Source: Nonomuraea antri
GTDB taxonomy: Bacteria > Actinomycetota > Actinomycetes > Streptosporangiales > Streptosporangiaceae
Reading direction: 5' to 3'
NCBI RefSeq assembly: GCF_013283785.1
Contig: NZ_JABCPZ010000028.1
Span: 1 to 64,000 of the forward strand
Length of the DNA stretch: 64,000 nucleotides
Position numbers and translations under genes: made by a program. Of the stretch, positions 24,728-32,531 are shown in pieces (the stretch's first letter is position 1; every line of letters starts with the position of its first letter). The notes under the pieces are model-generated. The model had not been told where the DNA came from. It worked only from the letters and a program-made list of their open reading frames with translations, and did no database searches.

Positions 24728-26493
24728 GTGACGTCGACGCTGACCGACTTCATCGACGCGATGATCGATCTGGGCATCACCGGCCAGATCTTCGGCGCGC
24801 ACGGCATCGGCAAGACCTCGACGTTCTTCTCGCACCTGCGCGGCAGGTACCGGCTGGTGTACGTGCCGGCCGCCAACCTGACCCCCGACGACCTGCTCGT
24901 CAACGCCCCGGTACGGCAGGACGGCGAGCTCGTCCTGCGCCAGCTCATCATGCGGCAGCTCAAGCCGGGGCGTCCGTTCGTCCTGCTCATCGACGACTCG
25001 CTGCAGGCCGGTGACACCATCCAGGCGCAGCTCATGCAGATCGCCTGCTCGTGGACGCTGGGCGAGCACGACCTGCGCGCGCTCGGCTGCGCGGGCGTGT
25101 TCCTCACCGACAACGAGTCACTCGCCGAGACCGCCGCGCGCCGCTCGGACCTGGCGATCCTGGACCGGATGGCGACCGTGCGGATCACCGCGGCCGACAC
25201 GGGGTGGCGGCGGGCGCTGGCACGCAAGTTCGGCGACGTGGACCTGTCCGGGTCTTCCGCGAGTGGGCCGCGCTGCCGGCCGAGCTGCGTCACCTGTTCT
25301 CGCCGCGCACGCTGGAGCACGTGCTCGACTGCGCGCTGGCCGGGCTGCCGCCGCACTGGGGGTTGCCGCTGGTCGACGGCCGGCGGCTGCGCCTGACCGT
25401 ACCCGACGAGGACGGCACGCCCGGCCGGGACGAGGCGCCGGCGCTGCTGGAGCGGATCGTCGCGGAGCTGCGCCGCGCGGGCGCCGACGTGCCCGCGCCC
25501 GGGCACCTGCCCGACGCGGTGCGCCGGGTGGTCCGCGAGGCGCTGCGGCGGCGCTGGGCGGTGCTGGTCCAGGGCCCGCCGGGCTGCGGCAAGACCGAGG
25601 TGGTCAAGGAGGTGGTGCGGGAGGAGCTGGGCCGCGACCCGCTCTACTTCTCGCTGCCGGTGACGAACGTCGAGGATCTGTGCGTGCCGCTGCCCACCGC
25701 CGACGGCACGCTCGACAACCTGCTGGCCGGCGTCTTCACCGGCCAGGAGCCGAAGGCGATCGTCTGGGACGAGTACAACCGGCCCAAGGACCGTTCGACC
25801 TTCGCCAGGCTGATGGAGATCACCCAGGAGTGGTCGCTGGCCGGGCGGCGCATCGAGGGGCTGCAGGCCCAGGTCGCGCTGCAGAATCCGCCGTACCATC
25901 TGGGCCGCAAGCTGCTGGTCTCGCGTAACACGATCGCGCAGGCGTCCCGTTTCACGGTCTCGCTGGACATCGGCCCGGACGACATCCCGGCCAACGAATG
26001 GCTGATCGGCCGGTACGGCGCGGTGGCGGAGACCGTCCTGGAGTGGTGGAAGAACGACATCGACGACGAAGGGCGCGCCTGGATCACCAAGCGCACGCTG
26101 GAGCGGCTGATCAGGCTGCACGGGCGCGGGCTGCCGCTGGAGATGGCCAAGATCTACCTGGGCGACGGCGAGTACGCGCCGGTGCCGCTCACCGACCTGG
26201 AGGCCAGGCTCGCCTCCCGCCAGGTGACCGGGCTCCGCGAGCTGGCCGACGACCTGGACGGCTGGGCCGAACGGCTGCGCCTGGCCGCCGACGAGGGCCC
26301 GGAGGGCACGGACGCCAGCGACGTGGTGCACCGGGTGCTGGCCAACGCCGAGCTCCCGCAGCTCCGCGCCCACCGCGGCACGGCCGCGCGGCTGGCCCCG
26401 CTGCTGCCGCCCAAGCTCAAGGCCACCTACCTGGTGGGCGTCGACGGCGAACGCCAGCGCTTCTGGATCGAGATCTTCACCGCGGGCCGATGA
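24728..26493 (+). pseudogene. Two-module AAA (MoxR-like) ATPase with an apparent single-base frameshift
   Basis: Two reading frames encode successive parts of one protein. The first, from GTG 24728 (GGGAGG seven bases upstream), has a Walker A-like GAHGIGKTS (about residue 23) and a Walker B-like VLLIDDS. The second, open to 26493, has a second P-loop QGPPGCGKTEVVKE, a Walker B-like IVWDEYNRPKD, and the VSRNTIAQASRF region of MoxR proteins. The join is near 25247-25252 (tccggg): reading an extra C there restores DVDLS-R-VFREWA. Without it the first frame stops at 25396. Either the gene is inactivated or there is an assembly error in a GC run. Functional partner: the VWA/metallopeptidase protein. 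Confidence 0.75.
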
Positions 26494-26500
26494 CACCATC

Positions 26501-26564
26501 ATGACGCCATGTCCGCCACCAACTCCATTGTCATGACGCCATAGTGATGTCATGATGGCGTCAT
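26501..26564. promoter_or_regulatory. Three copies of ATGACGCCAT around the RHH-gene promoter (autoregulatory operator)
   Basis: ATGACGCCAT occurs at 26501-26510 and 26533-26542 in direct orientation and as its reverse complement ATGGCGTCAT at 26555-26564. The last copy overlaps the start codon of the ribbon-helix-helix gene. RHH proteins typically bind such short repeated half-sites in their own promoters. Confidence 0.65.
26528..26556 (+). promoter_or_regulatory. Candidate promoter of the RHH-DUF4097-ABC operon (leaderless)
   Basis: TTGTCA (26528-26533), 17-bp spacer, CATGAT (26551-26556). The predicted transcription start falls at or next to the ATG at 26563, which has no Shine-Dalgarno, consistent with a leaderless message. 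Confidence 0.5.
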
Positions 26565-27099
26565 GGACCTTGCGCCGTATGTCGATCACCTTCGCCGCGA
26601 GCTCGCCGTCACCGCGGGCGCGGGTGGTGAGGAAGCTCGCGCGCTGGCGGAGCGGCTTGCCGCGACGCTCGAGTCGGCCGCCCGGCTCGCGCTGCTCGAA
26701 GCCCTGTCCGCCGCCGCGGACGAGATCACCCAGGACCTCGCGCCCGGGTCGGTCGAGGTGCGGCTGCGCGGCCGCGACCCGGCCTTCGTCGTGACGCCAC
26801 CGCCGAGCACCCGCTCGTTCGCGACGGAAGCGGCGGAAGGCGCGGCCGAGCGGCCGCCGGCTCCCCCGCCACCGCCGGTGCCCGACGCCGACGAAGGGGG
26901 CACGTCGCGGATCTCGCTGCGGGTCCCCGAGCACCTGAAGCCGCGCATCGACGAGGCCGCCGCCAGGGACGGGCTGTCGGTCAACGCCTGGCTGGTCCGC
27001 GCCGTCTCGGCCGCGCTCGACCCCGGTGACGCCGGCCGCCGTGCCGGCCGGCGTCCCGCCCCGCAGACCGGCAACCGCTACAGCGGCTGGGTGCGGTGA
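26563..27099 (+). CDS. Ribbon-helix-helix (HicB/CopG-like) transcriptional regulator
   Basis: A 178-residue protein. The N-terminal half is helical (residues 1-60), then a Pro-rich linker, then a C-terminal ribbon-helix-helix at about 119-158: the DNA-contacting strand RISLRVPEHL, followed by KPRIDEAAARDGLSVNAWLVRAVSAAL. It resembles the HicB-type proteins that head DUF4097/ABC operons in actinomycetes; no toxin partner is adjacent. Three copies of a 10-bp site surround its promoter and one covers its ATG, pointing to autorepression. The stop overlaps the next gene start (GTGATGA). Likely sensor-repressor for the downstream exporter operon. Confidence 0.82.
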   Translation: MDLAPYVDHLRRELAVTAGAGGEEARALAERLAATLESAARLALLEALSAAADEITQDLAPGSVEVRLRGRDPAFVVTPPPSTRSFATEAAEGAAERPPAPPPPPVPDADEGGTSRISLRVPEHLKPRIDEAAARDGLSVNAWLVRAVSAALDPGDAGRRAGRRPAPQTGNRYSGWVR

Positions 27100-28037
27100 T
27101 GACCATGGCCACCCACGACGAGGGGACCGCAGTGCCGACCTTCGACACCCCGGAACCGATCCTGGCCCACATCGACCTGGCGGCCGACACCGTCCGCGTC
27201 AGCGCGGGCGAGCGTGCCGACACCGTCGTCGAGATCCGGCCCGGCGACCGGCACAACGAGGCCGACGTACGCGCCGCCGAGCAGACCTACGTCGAGTACG
27301 CCGCCGGCCGGCTCGTGGTGCGCGCCGGCAAGGAGCGCACCGGCGCGGGCTCCGGGTGGGGCCTCTCGCTCGGCAGGCTCGTCGAGTCGCCGGCGGACTG
27401 GGCACGCTCGCTGCTGCACGGCCCCGGCTCGGTCGAGGTGTCGATCCACCTGCCGGCCGGCTCGCGTATCGACGCCAAGTCTGTCGGGACCGTCGTGTGC
27501 CGGGGCCCGCTCGACGACGTCGAGGTCACCACCTCCTACGGCGACATCCGGGTCGAGCAGGCCGAGCGGCTGCGGGTGAAGAGCACGTACGGCGACATCT
27601 CGGTCGGCCGCGTCCACGGCCACGCCGACGTCACGAACAACCACGGCGGCATCCAGGTCGACGAGATCGGCGGCACCGCCCACGTCAAGACCTCCCACGG
27701 CGACGTCCGGCTCGGCCGGGTGGCCGGCGAGCTGCGGCTGAGCAGCGCGCACGGCGACATCACGGTCGACCAGGCGCTGTCCGGCGTGGCCGCCAAGACC
27801 GCGCACGCCGGTCTGCGCATCGGCGAGGCGGTGTCCGGCTCGATCGTCATGGAGACCTCCGGCGGCGGCCTGGATCTCGGCATCCGGCCGGGCACCGCCG
27901 CCTGGCTCGACGTGAGCTCCACGTACGGCACCGTGCACGTCTCACTCGACCCCGGCGCCGCGCCCGACGAGACGGACCAGGTCGTCGAGGTGCGGGCGCA
28001 CACCGATCACGGCGTCATCACCGTCCACCGTTCCTGA
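27099..28037 (+). CDS. DUF4097 beta-strand-repeat protein
   Basis: About 312 residues built from repeated 18-22-residue beta units with recurring GDI/GDV turns: TTSYGDIRVEQAERLRVKS, TYGDISVGRVHGHADV, SHGDVRLGRVAGELRL, AHGDITVDQ. This is the right-handed beta-helix-like DUF4097 adhesin fold. No signal peptide or membrane span, so it is cytosolic or peripheral. It starts at ATG 27099 (or GTG 27096), overlapping the regulator stop, and is followed 18 bp later by a DrrA-type ABC ATPase. Members often accompany ABC exporters and envelope-stress regulators; its molecular role is not established. Confidence 0.85.
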   Translation: MTMATHDEGTAVPTFDTPEPILAHIDLAADTVRVSAGERADTVVEIRPGDRHNEADVRAAEQTYVEYAAGRLVVRAGKERTGAGSGWGLSLGRLVESPADWARSLLHGPGSVEVSIHLPAGSRIDAKSVGTVVCRGPLDDVEVTTSYGDIRVEQAERLRVKSTYGDISVGRVHGHADVTNNHGGIQVDEIGGTAHVKTSHGDVRLGRVAGELRLSSAHGDITVDQALSGVAAKTAHAGLRIGEAVSGSIVMETSGGGLDLGIRPGTAAWLDVSSTYGTVHVSLDPGAAPDETDQVVEVRAHTDHGVITVHRS

Positions 28038-28055
28038 CACCCCCGAGGAGATCTC

Positions 28056-29021
28056 ATGCCTGACGCGATCAAGGCCGAGGGCCTGGTCAAGAAGTACGGC
28101 GGCGTGGCCGCGCTCGACGGGATGAGCCTGACCGTCCCCGAGGGGACGGTGTTCGGGCTGCTCGGCCCGAACGGCGCGGGCAAGACCACCACCGTCCGGA
28201 TCCTGACCACGCTCCTGAAGCCGGACGCCGGCCACGCCACGGTCGCCGGGCTCGACGTGGTGCGCGACGCCGACCGGCTGCGCGCCCGCATCGGCGCCTC
28301 CGGCCAGTACGCGGCCGTGGACGACCACCTCACCGGCGCCGAGAACCTGGAGATGGTCGGCCGTCTCTACCACCTGGGCACCAGGCCCAGCCGGCAGCGC
28401 GCCCGCGAGCTGCTGGAGCGCTTCGACCTGACCGACGCCGCCGACCGTCCGGTGCAGGGCTACTCCGGCGGCATGCGGCGGCGGCTCGACCTGGCCGGCG
28501 CGCTGGTCGCCAACCCGCCCGTGCTGTTCCTGGACGAGCCCACCACCGGGCTCGACCCCCGGGCCAGGATCGGCCTGTGGGAGGTGATCGCCGAGCTCGT
28601 CGCCGAGGGCACCACGGTACTGCTCACCACGCAGTACCTGGAGGAGGCCGACCGGCTCGCCAACCGCATCGCGGTCGTCGACCACGGCCGGGTGATCGCG
28701 CTCGGCACCGCCGACGAGCTGAAGGACCAGGTCGGCGGCGACAGGATCGAGCTGTCGCTGACCGACGCGGCGCAGCTGGGCACCGCCGCCAGGGCGCTGG
28801 CCCCGCTGGCGCTCGGCGACCTGCGGATCGACTCCGCCGCGCTGCAGGTGACGATCCCGGTGGCGGGCGGCGTGGCCACGCTCACCAAGGCGCTCGGCCA
28901 CCTGGCCGCCGAGCGGATCACCGTACGCGACGCCGGTCTGCGCCGGCCCACCCTGGACGACGTGTTCCTGAGCCTCACGGGACACCAGGCCGACGAGACG
29001 ACCGAGGAGACCGTCCGATGA
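28056..29021 (+). CDS. ABC transporter ATP-binding protein, DrrA (antibiotic-resistance) type
   Basis: A 321-residue ATPase. Walker A GPNGAGKTTTVRIL (about 39-52), signature YSGGMRRRLDLAGAL, Walker B VLFLDEPTTGLDP, and the switch His replaced by Gln in LLTTQYLEEADRL, as in DrrA. The C-terminal extension with a final LDDVFLSLTG motif is also characteristic of daunorubicin-resistance-type ATPases. GAGGAG precedes the ATG. The stop overlaps the permease start as ATGA. With the next gene it forms a two-gene drug/lipid exporter. It may protect against an envelope-active compound; substrate unknown. Confidence 0.93.
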   Translation: MPDAIKAEGLVKKYGGVAALDGMSLTVPEGTVFGLLGPNGAGKTTTVRILTTLLKPDAGHATVAGLDVVRDADRLRARIGASGQYAAVDDHLTGAENLEMVGRLYHLGTRPSRQRARELLERFDLTDAADRPVQGYSGGMRRRLDLAGALVANPPVLFLDEPTTGLDPRARIGLWEVIAELVAEGTTVLLTTQYLEEADRLANRIAVVDHGRVIALGTADELKDQVGGDRIELSLTDAAQLGTAARALAPLALGDLRIDSAALQVTIPVAGGVATLTKALGHLAAERITVRDAGLRRPTLDDVFLSLTGHQADETTEETVR

Positions 29022-29821
29022 ACGCGCTCAACCTTGCCGTCGCCGACGGCATCACCATCGCCAAGCGCAACGCGCTGAAGATCCGCAGGGCCCCCGACCT
29101 GCTGGGCGGCGTGATCATGCTGCCGACCGTGTTCGTGCTGCTGTTCACCTTCGTCTTTGGCAGCATGGTCGACCTGCCCGGCATCTCGTACGGCGAATAC
29201 CTGCTGCCCGGCATCTTCGTCATGACGATCGTGACGAGCGGGCAGATCACCGGCTACACGCTGACGCTGGACCTGCAGAAGGGCATCTTCGACCGGTTCC
29301 GCACGCTGCCGATGTCGCCGTCGGCGGTGCTCACCGGGCAGACCGTCAGCGACGTGATCATGAACGTGACCAGCATCGTCACGATGGCGCTGGTCGGGCT
29401 GCTGGTCGGCTGGCGGATCAACGGCTCGCCGATGGAGGCCGTGCTCGGGTTCCTGATGCTGATCCTGTTCTCGTACGCGTTCTCCTGGGTGACGGCCACG
29501 GTCGCGCTGGCCCTGCGCACCCCCGAGGTGTTCAACAACGTCGCGACCATCCTGTCGTTCCCGCTGGTCTTCCTGTCCAACGCCTTCGTCGACAGCGCCA
29601 GGCTGCCCGGGCCGCTGAGGCTGATCGCCGAGTGGAACCCGGTCTCCACGCTGGTCCAGGGCGCGCGCGAGCTGTTCGGCAACACCAGCCCGGCCATCCC
29701 CCGGCCCACCGCCTGGCCGCTGCAGCACGCGGTTCCGGTGTCGCTGCTGTGGTCGGTGGTGCTCCTGGTCGTGTTCGTGCCGCTGGCCACGCGTCTGTAC
29801 AAGAGAGCCGTCAGCCGGTGA
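29018..29821 (+). CDS. ABC-2 type permease, DrrB-like
   Basis: A 267-residue membrane protein with six hydrophobic segments: MLPTVFVLLFTFVFGSMV, YLLPGIFVMTIVTSGQI, VTSIVTMALVGLLVG, FLMLILFSYAFSWVTATVAL, ILSFPLVFLSNAFV, and a C-terminal SLLWSVVLLVVFVPLATRLYKRA. The motif LRLIAEWNPVSTLVQGARELF matches ABC-2 exporters of the DrrB family. Start overlaps the ATPase stop, and its own stop overlaps the DUF1707 gene start, so subunits are made in stoichiometric coupling. Acts in the cytoplasmic membrane as the channel for the DrrA-type ATPase. Confidence 0.92.
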   Translation: MNALNLAVADGITIAKRNALKIRRAPDLLGGVIMLPTVFVLLFTFVFGSMVDLPGISYGEYLLPGIFVMTIVTSGQITGYTLTLDLQKGIFDRFRTLPMSPSAVLTGQTVSDVIMNVTSIVTMALVGLLVGWRINGSPMEAVLGFLMLILFSYAFSWVTATVALALRTPEVFNNVATILSFPLVFLSNAFVDSARLPGPLRLIAEWNPVSTLVQGARELFGNTSPAIPRPTAWPLQHAVPVSLLWSVVLLVVFVPLATRLYKRAVSR

Positions 29822-30324
29822 ACGCCTCCTTCGGCCCCGATCGGGAGCGGGCGGTGGAGCTGGTCCAGCAGGCGTACGCGGACGGCCGGCTCGGCCCGGA
29901 CGAGCTGGAGCGGCGGCTCGAACTGGCGCTCACCGCCACGACCTCGCAGGAACTGCGGCCGATCGTGGCCGACCTGCCCGACGACGTGGTCACGATCACG
30001 AACACCGGCGGGCGCATCGTCCGCGAGGGCGACTGGCAGGTCCCGCGCCGGCTGCGCGTCGAGTCCGTGTACGGCCGGGTGCGGCTCGACCTGTCCAGTG
30101 CGTACGTCCCGCACAGTTGGATCGACATCGAGCTCCGGCTCGCCTACGGCGGCGCGACGATCATCCTGCCGCCCGGCGCGAGCGCGAACGTCGACGGGGT
30201 GCACCTGCAGTGGGGCCGGATGACCTGCAAGGTGCCCGGCCGGCCGTGTCCTGGCGCGCTGCACGTCCGCCTGACCGGCGAGCTCCCCTACGGCCGCCTG
30301 ACCGTCCGCACCGGGCGCGGGTGA
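29818..30324 (+). CDS. DUF1707 (SHOCT-like) domain protein
   Basis: A 168-residue soluble protein. The first 55 residues carry the DUF1707 motif (DRERAVELVQQAYADGRLGPDELERRLELALTATT), a short helical oligomerisation-like module common in actinobacteria. The rest is beta-rich, with LRLAYGGATIILPPGASANVDG resembling the small beta-helix tail (DUF2154/LiaF-like) often attached. No membrane segment. GTG 29818 overlaps the permease stop. It is the last gene of the RHH-DUF4097-ABC operon; a link to envelope-stress sensing is plausible from the family but unproven. Confidence 0.82.
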   Translation: MNASFGPDRERAVELVQQAYADGRLGPDELERRLELALTATTSQELRPIVADLPDDVVTITNTGGRIVREGDWQVPRRLRVESVYGRVRLDLSSAYVPHSWIDIELRLAYGGATIILPPGASANVDGVHLQWGRMTCKVPGRPCPGALHVRLTGELPYGRLTVRTGRG

Positions 30325-30340
30325 GACGCGCGCCCGCGAG

Positions 30341-30913
30341 TCAGAACAGCGAGGGCGTCAGCATCCACAGCAGCTCGGCGTCCTCGCCGGCCGGGTTGCG
30401 CCAGCTCTTCCGCTCCCTGCCGCTGAACGTCAGCGAGTCGCCGGCCCGCAGGTGGTATCGCCGGCCGTCGAGGGTGATCTCGAACTCGCCGTTGAGCACG
30501 TGGATGAACTGGGCGTCGGAGATGGTCCGGTAGGCGGGCTCGGCGTCGTCCTCGCTGTTGCCGCTGGGCGCGACGGTCGAGTGGATGACCTGGATCCGCC
30601 GGTTCGAGCGCGGCGTGAGCAGCAGGTCCCGCACTCCGCTGCCCCCGAAGTGGAGCGCGGGCCGTTCACCGGCGGGGACGAGCCCGAACTGGTCCTCGTC
30701 GAACAGCTCGCCGACCCGGATGCCGAGGACCTCGCAGATCCTGAGCAGGGACGCGACCGACACGTTGGCCTGGTCTCGCTCCACCTGCGACAGGAAGCCC
30801 TTGGTCAGCCCGGTCGCCTTGGCGAGCTGTTCGATCGTCAGCCGGCGCTCCTGCCTGACCCGCCGCAGCCGGGGGCCGATCGCGGGCTGGGCGCCGGGGC
30901 TCGCCTCGGTCAT
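30341..30913 (-). CDS. XRE-family regulator with C-terminal cupin domain
   Basis: About 190 residues. An XRE helix-turn-helix spans about 13-70 (LRRVRQERRLTIEQLAKATGLTKGFLSQVERDQANVS). A cupin barrel covers about 105-185 (HVLNGEFEITLDGRRYHLRAGDSLTFSGRERKSWRN). This HTH-cupin arrangement is typical of PuuR/SutR-like repressors that sense small metabolites through the cupin. The ATG at 30913 has AAGGAG six bases upstream; longer frames run into the divergent gene. It faces a GNAT gene across a 74-bp gap containing a near-perfect palindrome, so autoregulation and control of the acetyltransferase are likely. Confidence 0.9.
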   Translation of the reverse strand: MTEASPGAQPAIGPRLRRVRQERRLTIEQLAKATGLTKGFLSQVERDQANVSVASLLRICEVLGIRVGELFDEDQFGLVPAGERPALHFGGSGVRDLLLTPRSNRRIQVIHSTVAPSGNSEDDAEPAYRTISDAQFIHVLNGEFEITLDGRRYHLRAGDSLTFSGRERKSWRNPAGEDAELLWMLTPSLF

Positions 30914-30936
30914 CGAGCGCTCCTTGTTTTCTCTTG

Positions 30937-30952
30937 CCAAACTTAAGTATGG
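30937..30952. promoter_or_regulatory. 16-bp near-palindrome between the XRE-cupin and GNAT genes
   Basis: CCAAACTTAAGTATGG contains the perfect core ACTTAAGT with one symmetrical mismatch pair. It overlaps candidate promoters for both directions (plus strand TTGTTT 30924-30929 and TATGGT 30948-30953). Probable operator of the XRE-cupin regulator. Confidence 0.5.
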
Positions 30953-30987
30953 TCTCAGCACACTTGCTGTCCACATGGAGACGACCA

Positions 30988-31503
30988 ATGCTCTCGCGAC
31001 CCGACGTCCCGCCGGTCCGGCTCGAGCCCTGGTCCGCGGCCGACCTCGACCTGCTCAGGCGTCTCAACGCCCCGGAGATGATGGAACACCTCGGCGGGCC
31101 GGAGAGCGAGGAGCAGGTCCAGCGCCGCCACCAGCGCTACCTGACCCCGGGGCCGGCCGGCTCCGGCGGCATGTTCCGGGTGGTCACGCCCGCCGACGGA
31201 CGCGCGGTCGGCAGCATCGGCTACTGGGAACGCGACTGGCGCGGCGAGACGGTCTACGAGACCGGCTGGAGCATCCTGCCGGGGTTCGCCGGTCGCGGAC
31301 TGGCCACCGCGGCCGGGGCCGCCGTGATCGTCCTGGCCCGCGCCGAACGCCGGCACCGCCACCTGCACGCCTACCCCTCGGTCGACCACCCCGCGTCGAA
31401 CGCGATCTGCCGCAAGCTCGGCTTCGACGACCTGGGCGCGTGCGACTTCGAGTATCCCCCGGGCAGGCCCATGCGCTGCACCGACTGGCGCCTCACCCTC
31501 TGA
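30988..31503 (+). CDS. GNAT-family N-acetyltransferase
   Basis: A 171-residue RimJ/RimL-like acetyltransferase. It starts with VRLEPWSAADLDLLRRLNAPEMMEHLGG, has the central VGSIGYWERDWRGETVYETGWSILPGFAGRGLAT acetyl-CoA-binding beta4-alpha3 region (pyrophosphate-binding loop Q/RxxGxG-like in FAGRGLA), and ends with the ASNAICRKLGFDDLG helix that marks GNAT acyltransferases. The ATG at 30988 follows a GGAG. Convergent with the MarR gene (two bases between stops). Acceptor amine unknown; small-molecule or protein N-terminal acetylation are both possible. Confidence 0.87.
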   Translation: MLSRPDVPPVRLEPWSAADLDLLRRLNAPEMMEHLGGPESEEQVQRRHQRYLTPGPAGSGGMFRVVTPADGRAVGSIGYWERDWRGETVYETGWSILPGFAGRGLATAAGAAVIVLARAERRHRHLHAYPSVDHPASNAICRKLGFDDLGACDFEYPPGRPMRCTDWRLTL

Positions 31504-31505
31504 AC

Positions 31506-31943
31506 TCACCGCAGCTCGTCGACGGCGTCCCGGTAGGCGGCGGCGGCGCGGGTGAAGTAGTTGAACAGGACGGCCGCCTGCTCCGGGGTGTAGCCGGCGA
31601 TGATCTCCGCGATCTTCTCGCGGGCCGGGGCGAGCGCCTGGTCCAGTCCGGACGGGCTGGCGACGGGCTCCACGACGACCTTGCGCCGGTCGCTGGGATC
31701 GGCGCCGCGGCGGACGTATCCGGCCTGCTCCAGGCGGTCGATGAGCCGGGTGGTGGGCCCGGTGGTCAGGCCCGTCCTGCGGCCGAGCTCGCCCGGGGTC
31801 AGCGCGCCCTCCAAGTTCAGGACGTTCAGTGCGTACAGGTCGGTCGCCCCCAGACCCACGGCCTTGGCACTGGCGTGGCCGTGCAGCATCACGGCGCTCA
31901 GGTACTGCCGGTAGACCACTCCGGCCTTCTCCGGTGTTGACAT
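31506..31943 (-). CDS. MarR-family transcriptional regulator
   Basis: A 145-residue winged-helix regulator. The MarR DNA-binding domain lies at about 30-100: LYALNVLNLEGALTPGELGRRTGLTTGPTTRLIDRLEQAGYVRRGADPSDRRKVVVEPV, including the DPSDRRK wing motif. Flanking helices mediate dimerisation. The ATG at 31943 follows a purine-rich stretch. It is divergent from the SgcJ/EcaC-like gene across 91 bp containing an 18-bp palindrome, so it probably represses itself and that gene. Ligand unknown. Confidence 0.92.
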   Translation of the reverse strand: MSTPEKAGVVYRQYLSAVMLHGHASAKAVGLGATDLYALNVLNLEGALTPGELGRRTGLTTGPTTRLIDRLEQAGYVRRGADPSDRRKVVVEPVASPSGLDQALAPAREKIAEIIAGYTPEQAAVLFNYFTRAAAAYRDAVDELR

Positions 31944-31963
31944 GCCGCGCCCCTCTCCCTAAC

Positions 31964-31981
31964 CTCTTCCCCAAGGAAGAG
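31964..31981. promoter_or_regulatory. 18-bp palindromic MarR-type operator
   Basis: CTCTTCC-CCAA-GGAAGAG has perfect 7-bp arms and lies 21 bp before the MarR start. A second weaker pair, TCAGG (31989-31993) and CCTGA (32003-32007), lies between it and the divergent gene. Confidence 0.6.
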
Positions 31982-32034
31982 AAATCCTTCAGGCATTAAC
32001 TTCCTGAGAGAAGCTACCACGAGAGGACCTCATC

Positions 32035-32490
32035 ATGACCGACCGTACCGACCGTGCCGCCGACACCGCCGCCATCACCGCCGTGCTGGACCGTCTTGCC
32101 GCCGCCTGGGATGGCGGCGACGGCGCCGCCTACGGCGCGCTGTTCACCGAGGACGCCACCTACATCACCTACGTCGGCACCCTCTACACCGGCGCGCGGG
32201 AGATCGGCGAGGCTCACCAGGCGCTGTTCGACAGCTTCCTCAAGGGCACCAAGCTGGCCAGCCGGACCCTCGGCATCCGCTTCACCGGCCCCGACACCGC
32301 CCTGGTCATCACCCGCGGCGACACGTACAAGGGCAGGCCGGGCAAGCTCCACAAGATCCAGACCTTCGCCATGGTCCGCGTGGCCGGGGGCTGGCGGATC
32401 GCCGCCTTCCACAACACCAAGCACCAGGCCGTCATGGAGGCCGTCTCGTTCAAGTTCCAGCCCGCCACCAGGCCCGCCGCCCGCGACTGA
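32035..32490 (+). CDS. SgcJ/EcaC-type SnoaL-like protein
   Basis: A 151-residue NTF2/SnoaL-fold protein. ITAVLDRLAAAWDGGDGAAYGALFTEDATYITYVGTLYTGAREI is the typical cone-fold start of the SgcJ/EcaC family, and VRVAGGWRIAAFHNTKHQ the end. Members include uncharacterised small proteins of antibiotic clusters and stress-response genes; there is no agreed catalytic residue set. GAGAGG precedes the ATG at 32035. Control by the divergent MarR protein is likely. Convergent with the last gene of the arm-2 operon, 41 bp away, so it marks that border. Confidence 0.85.
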   Translation: MTDRTDRAADTAAITAVLDRLAAAWDGGDGAAYGALFTEDATYITYVGTLYTGAREIGEAHQALFDSFLKGTKLASRTLGIRFTGPDTALVITRGDTYKGRPGKLHKIQTFAMVRVAGGWRIAAFHNTKHQAVMEAVSFKFQPATRPAARD

Positions 32491-32531
32491 CCGTCCGCGA
32501 ACGGCGTCGAGCGGATGGGGGGTTCTGGACG

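Noticed and set aside
25241..25260. Programmed ribosomal frameshift in the AAA ATPase
   Set aside because: No slippery heptamer or downstream stem is apparent; a missing base in a C/G run is simpler.
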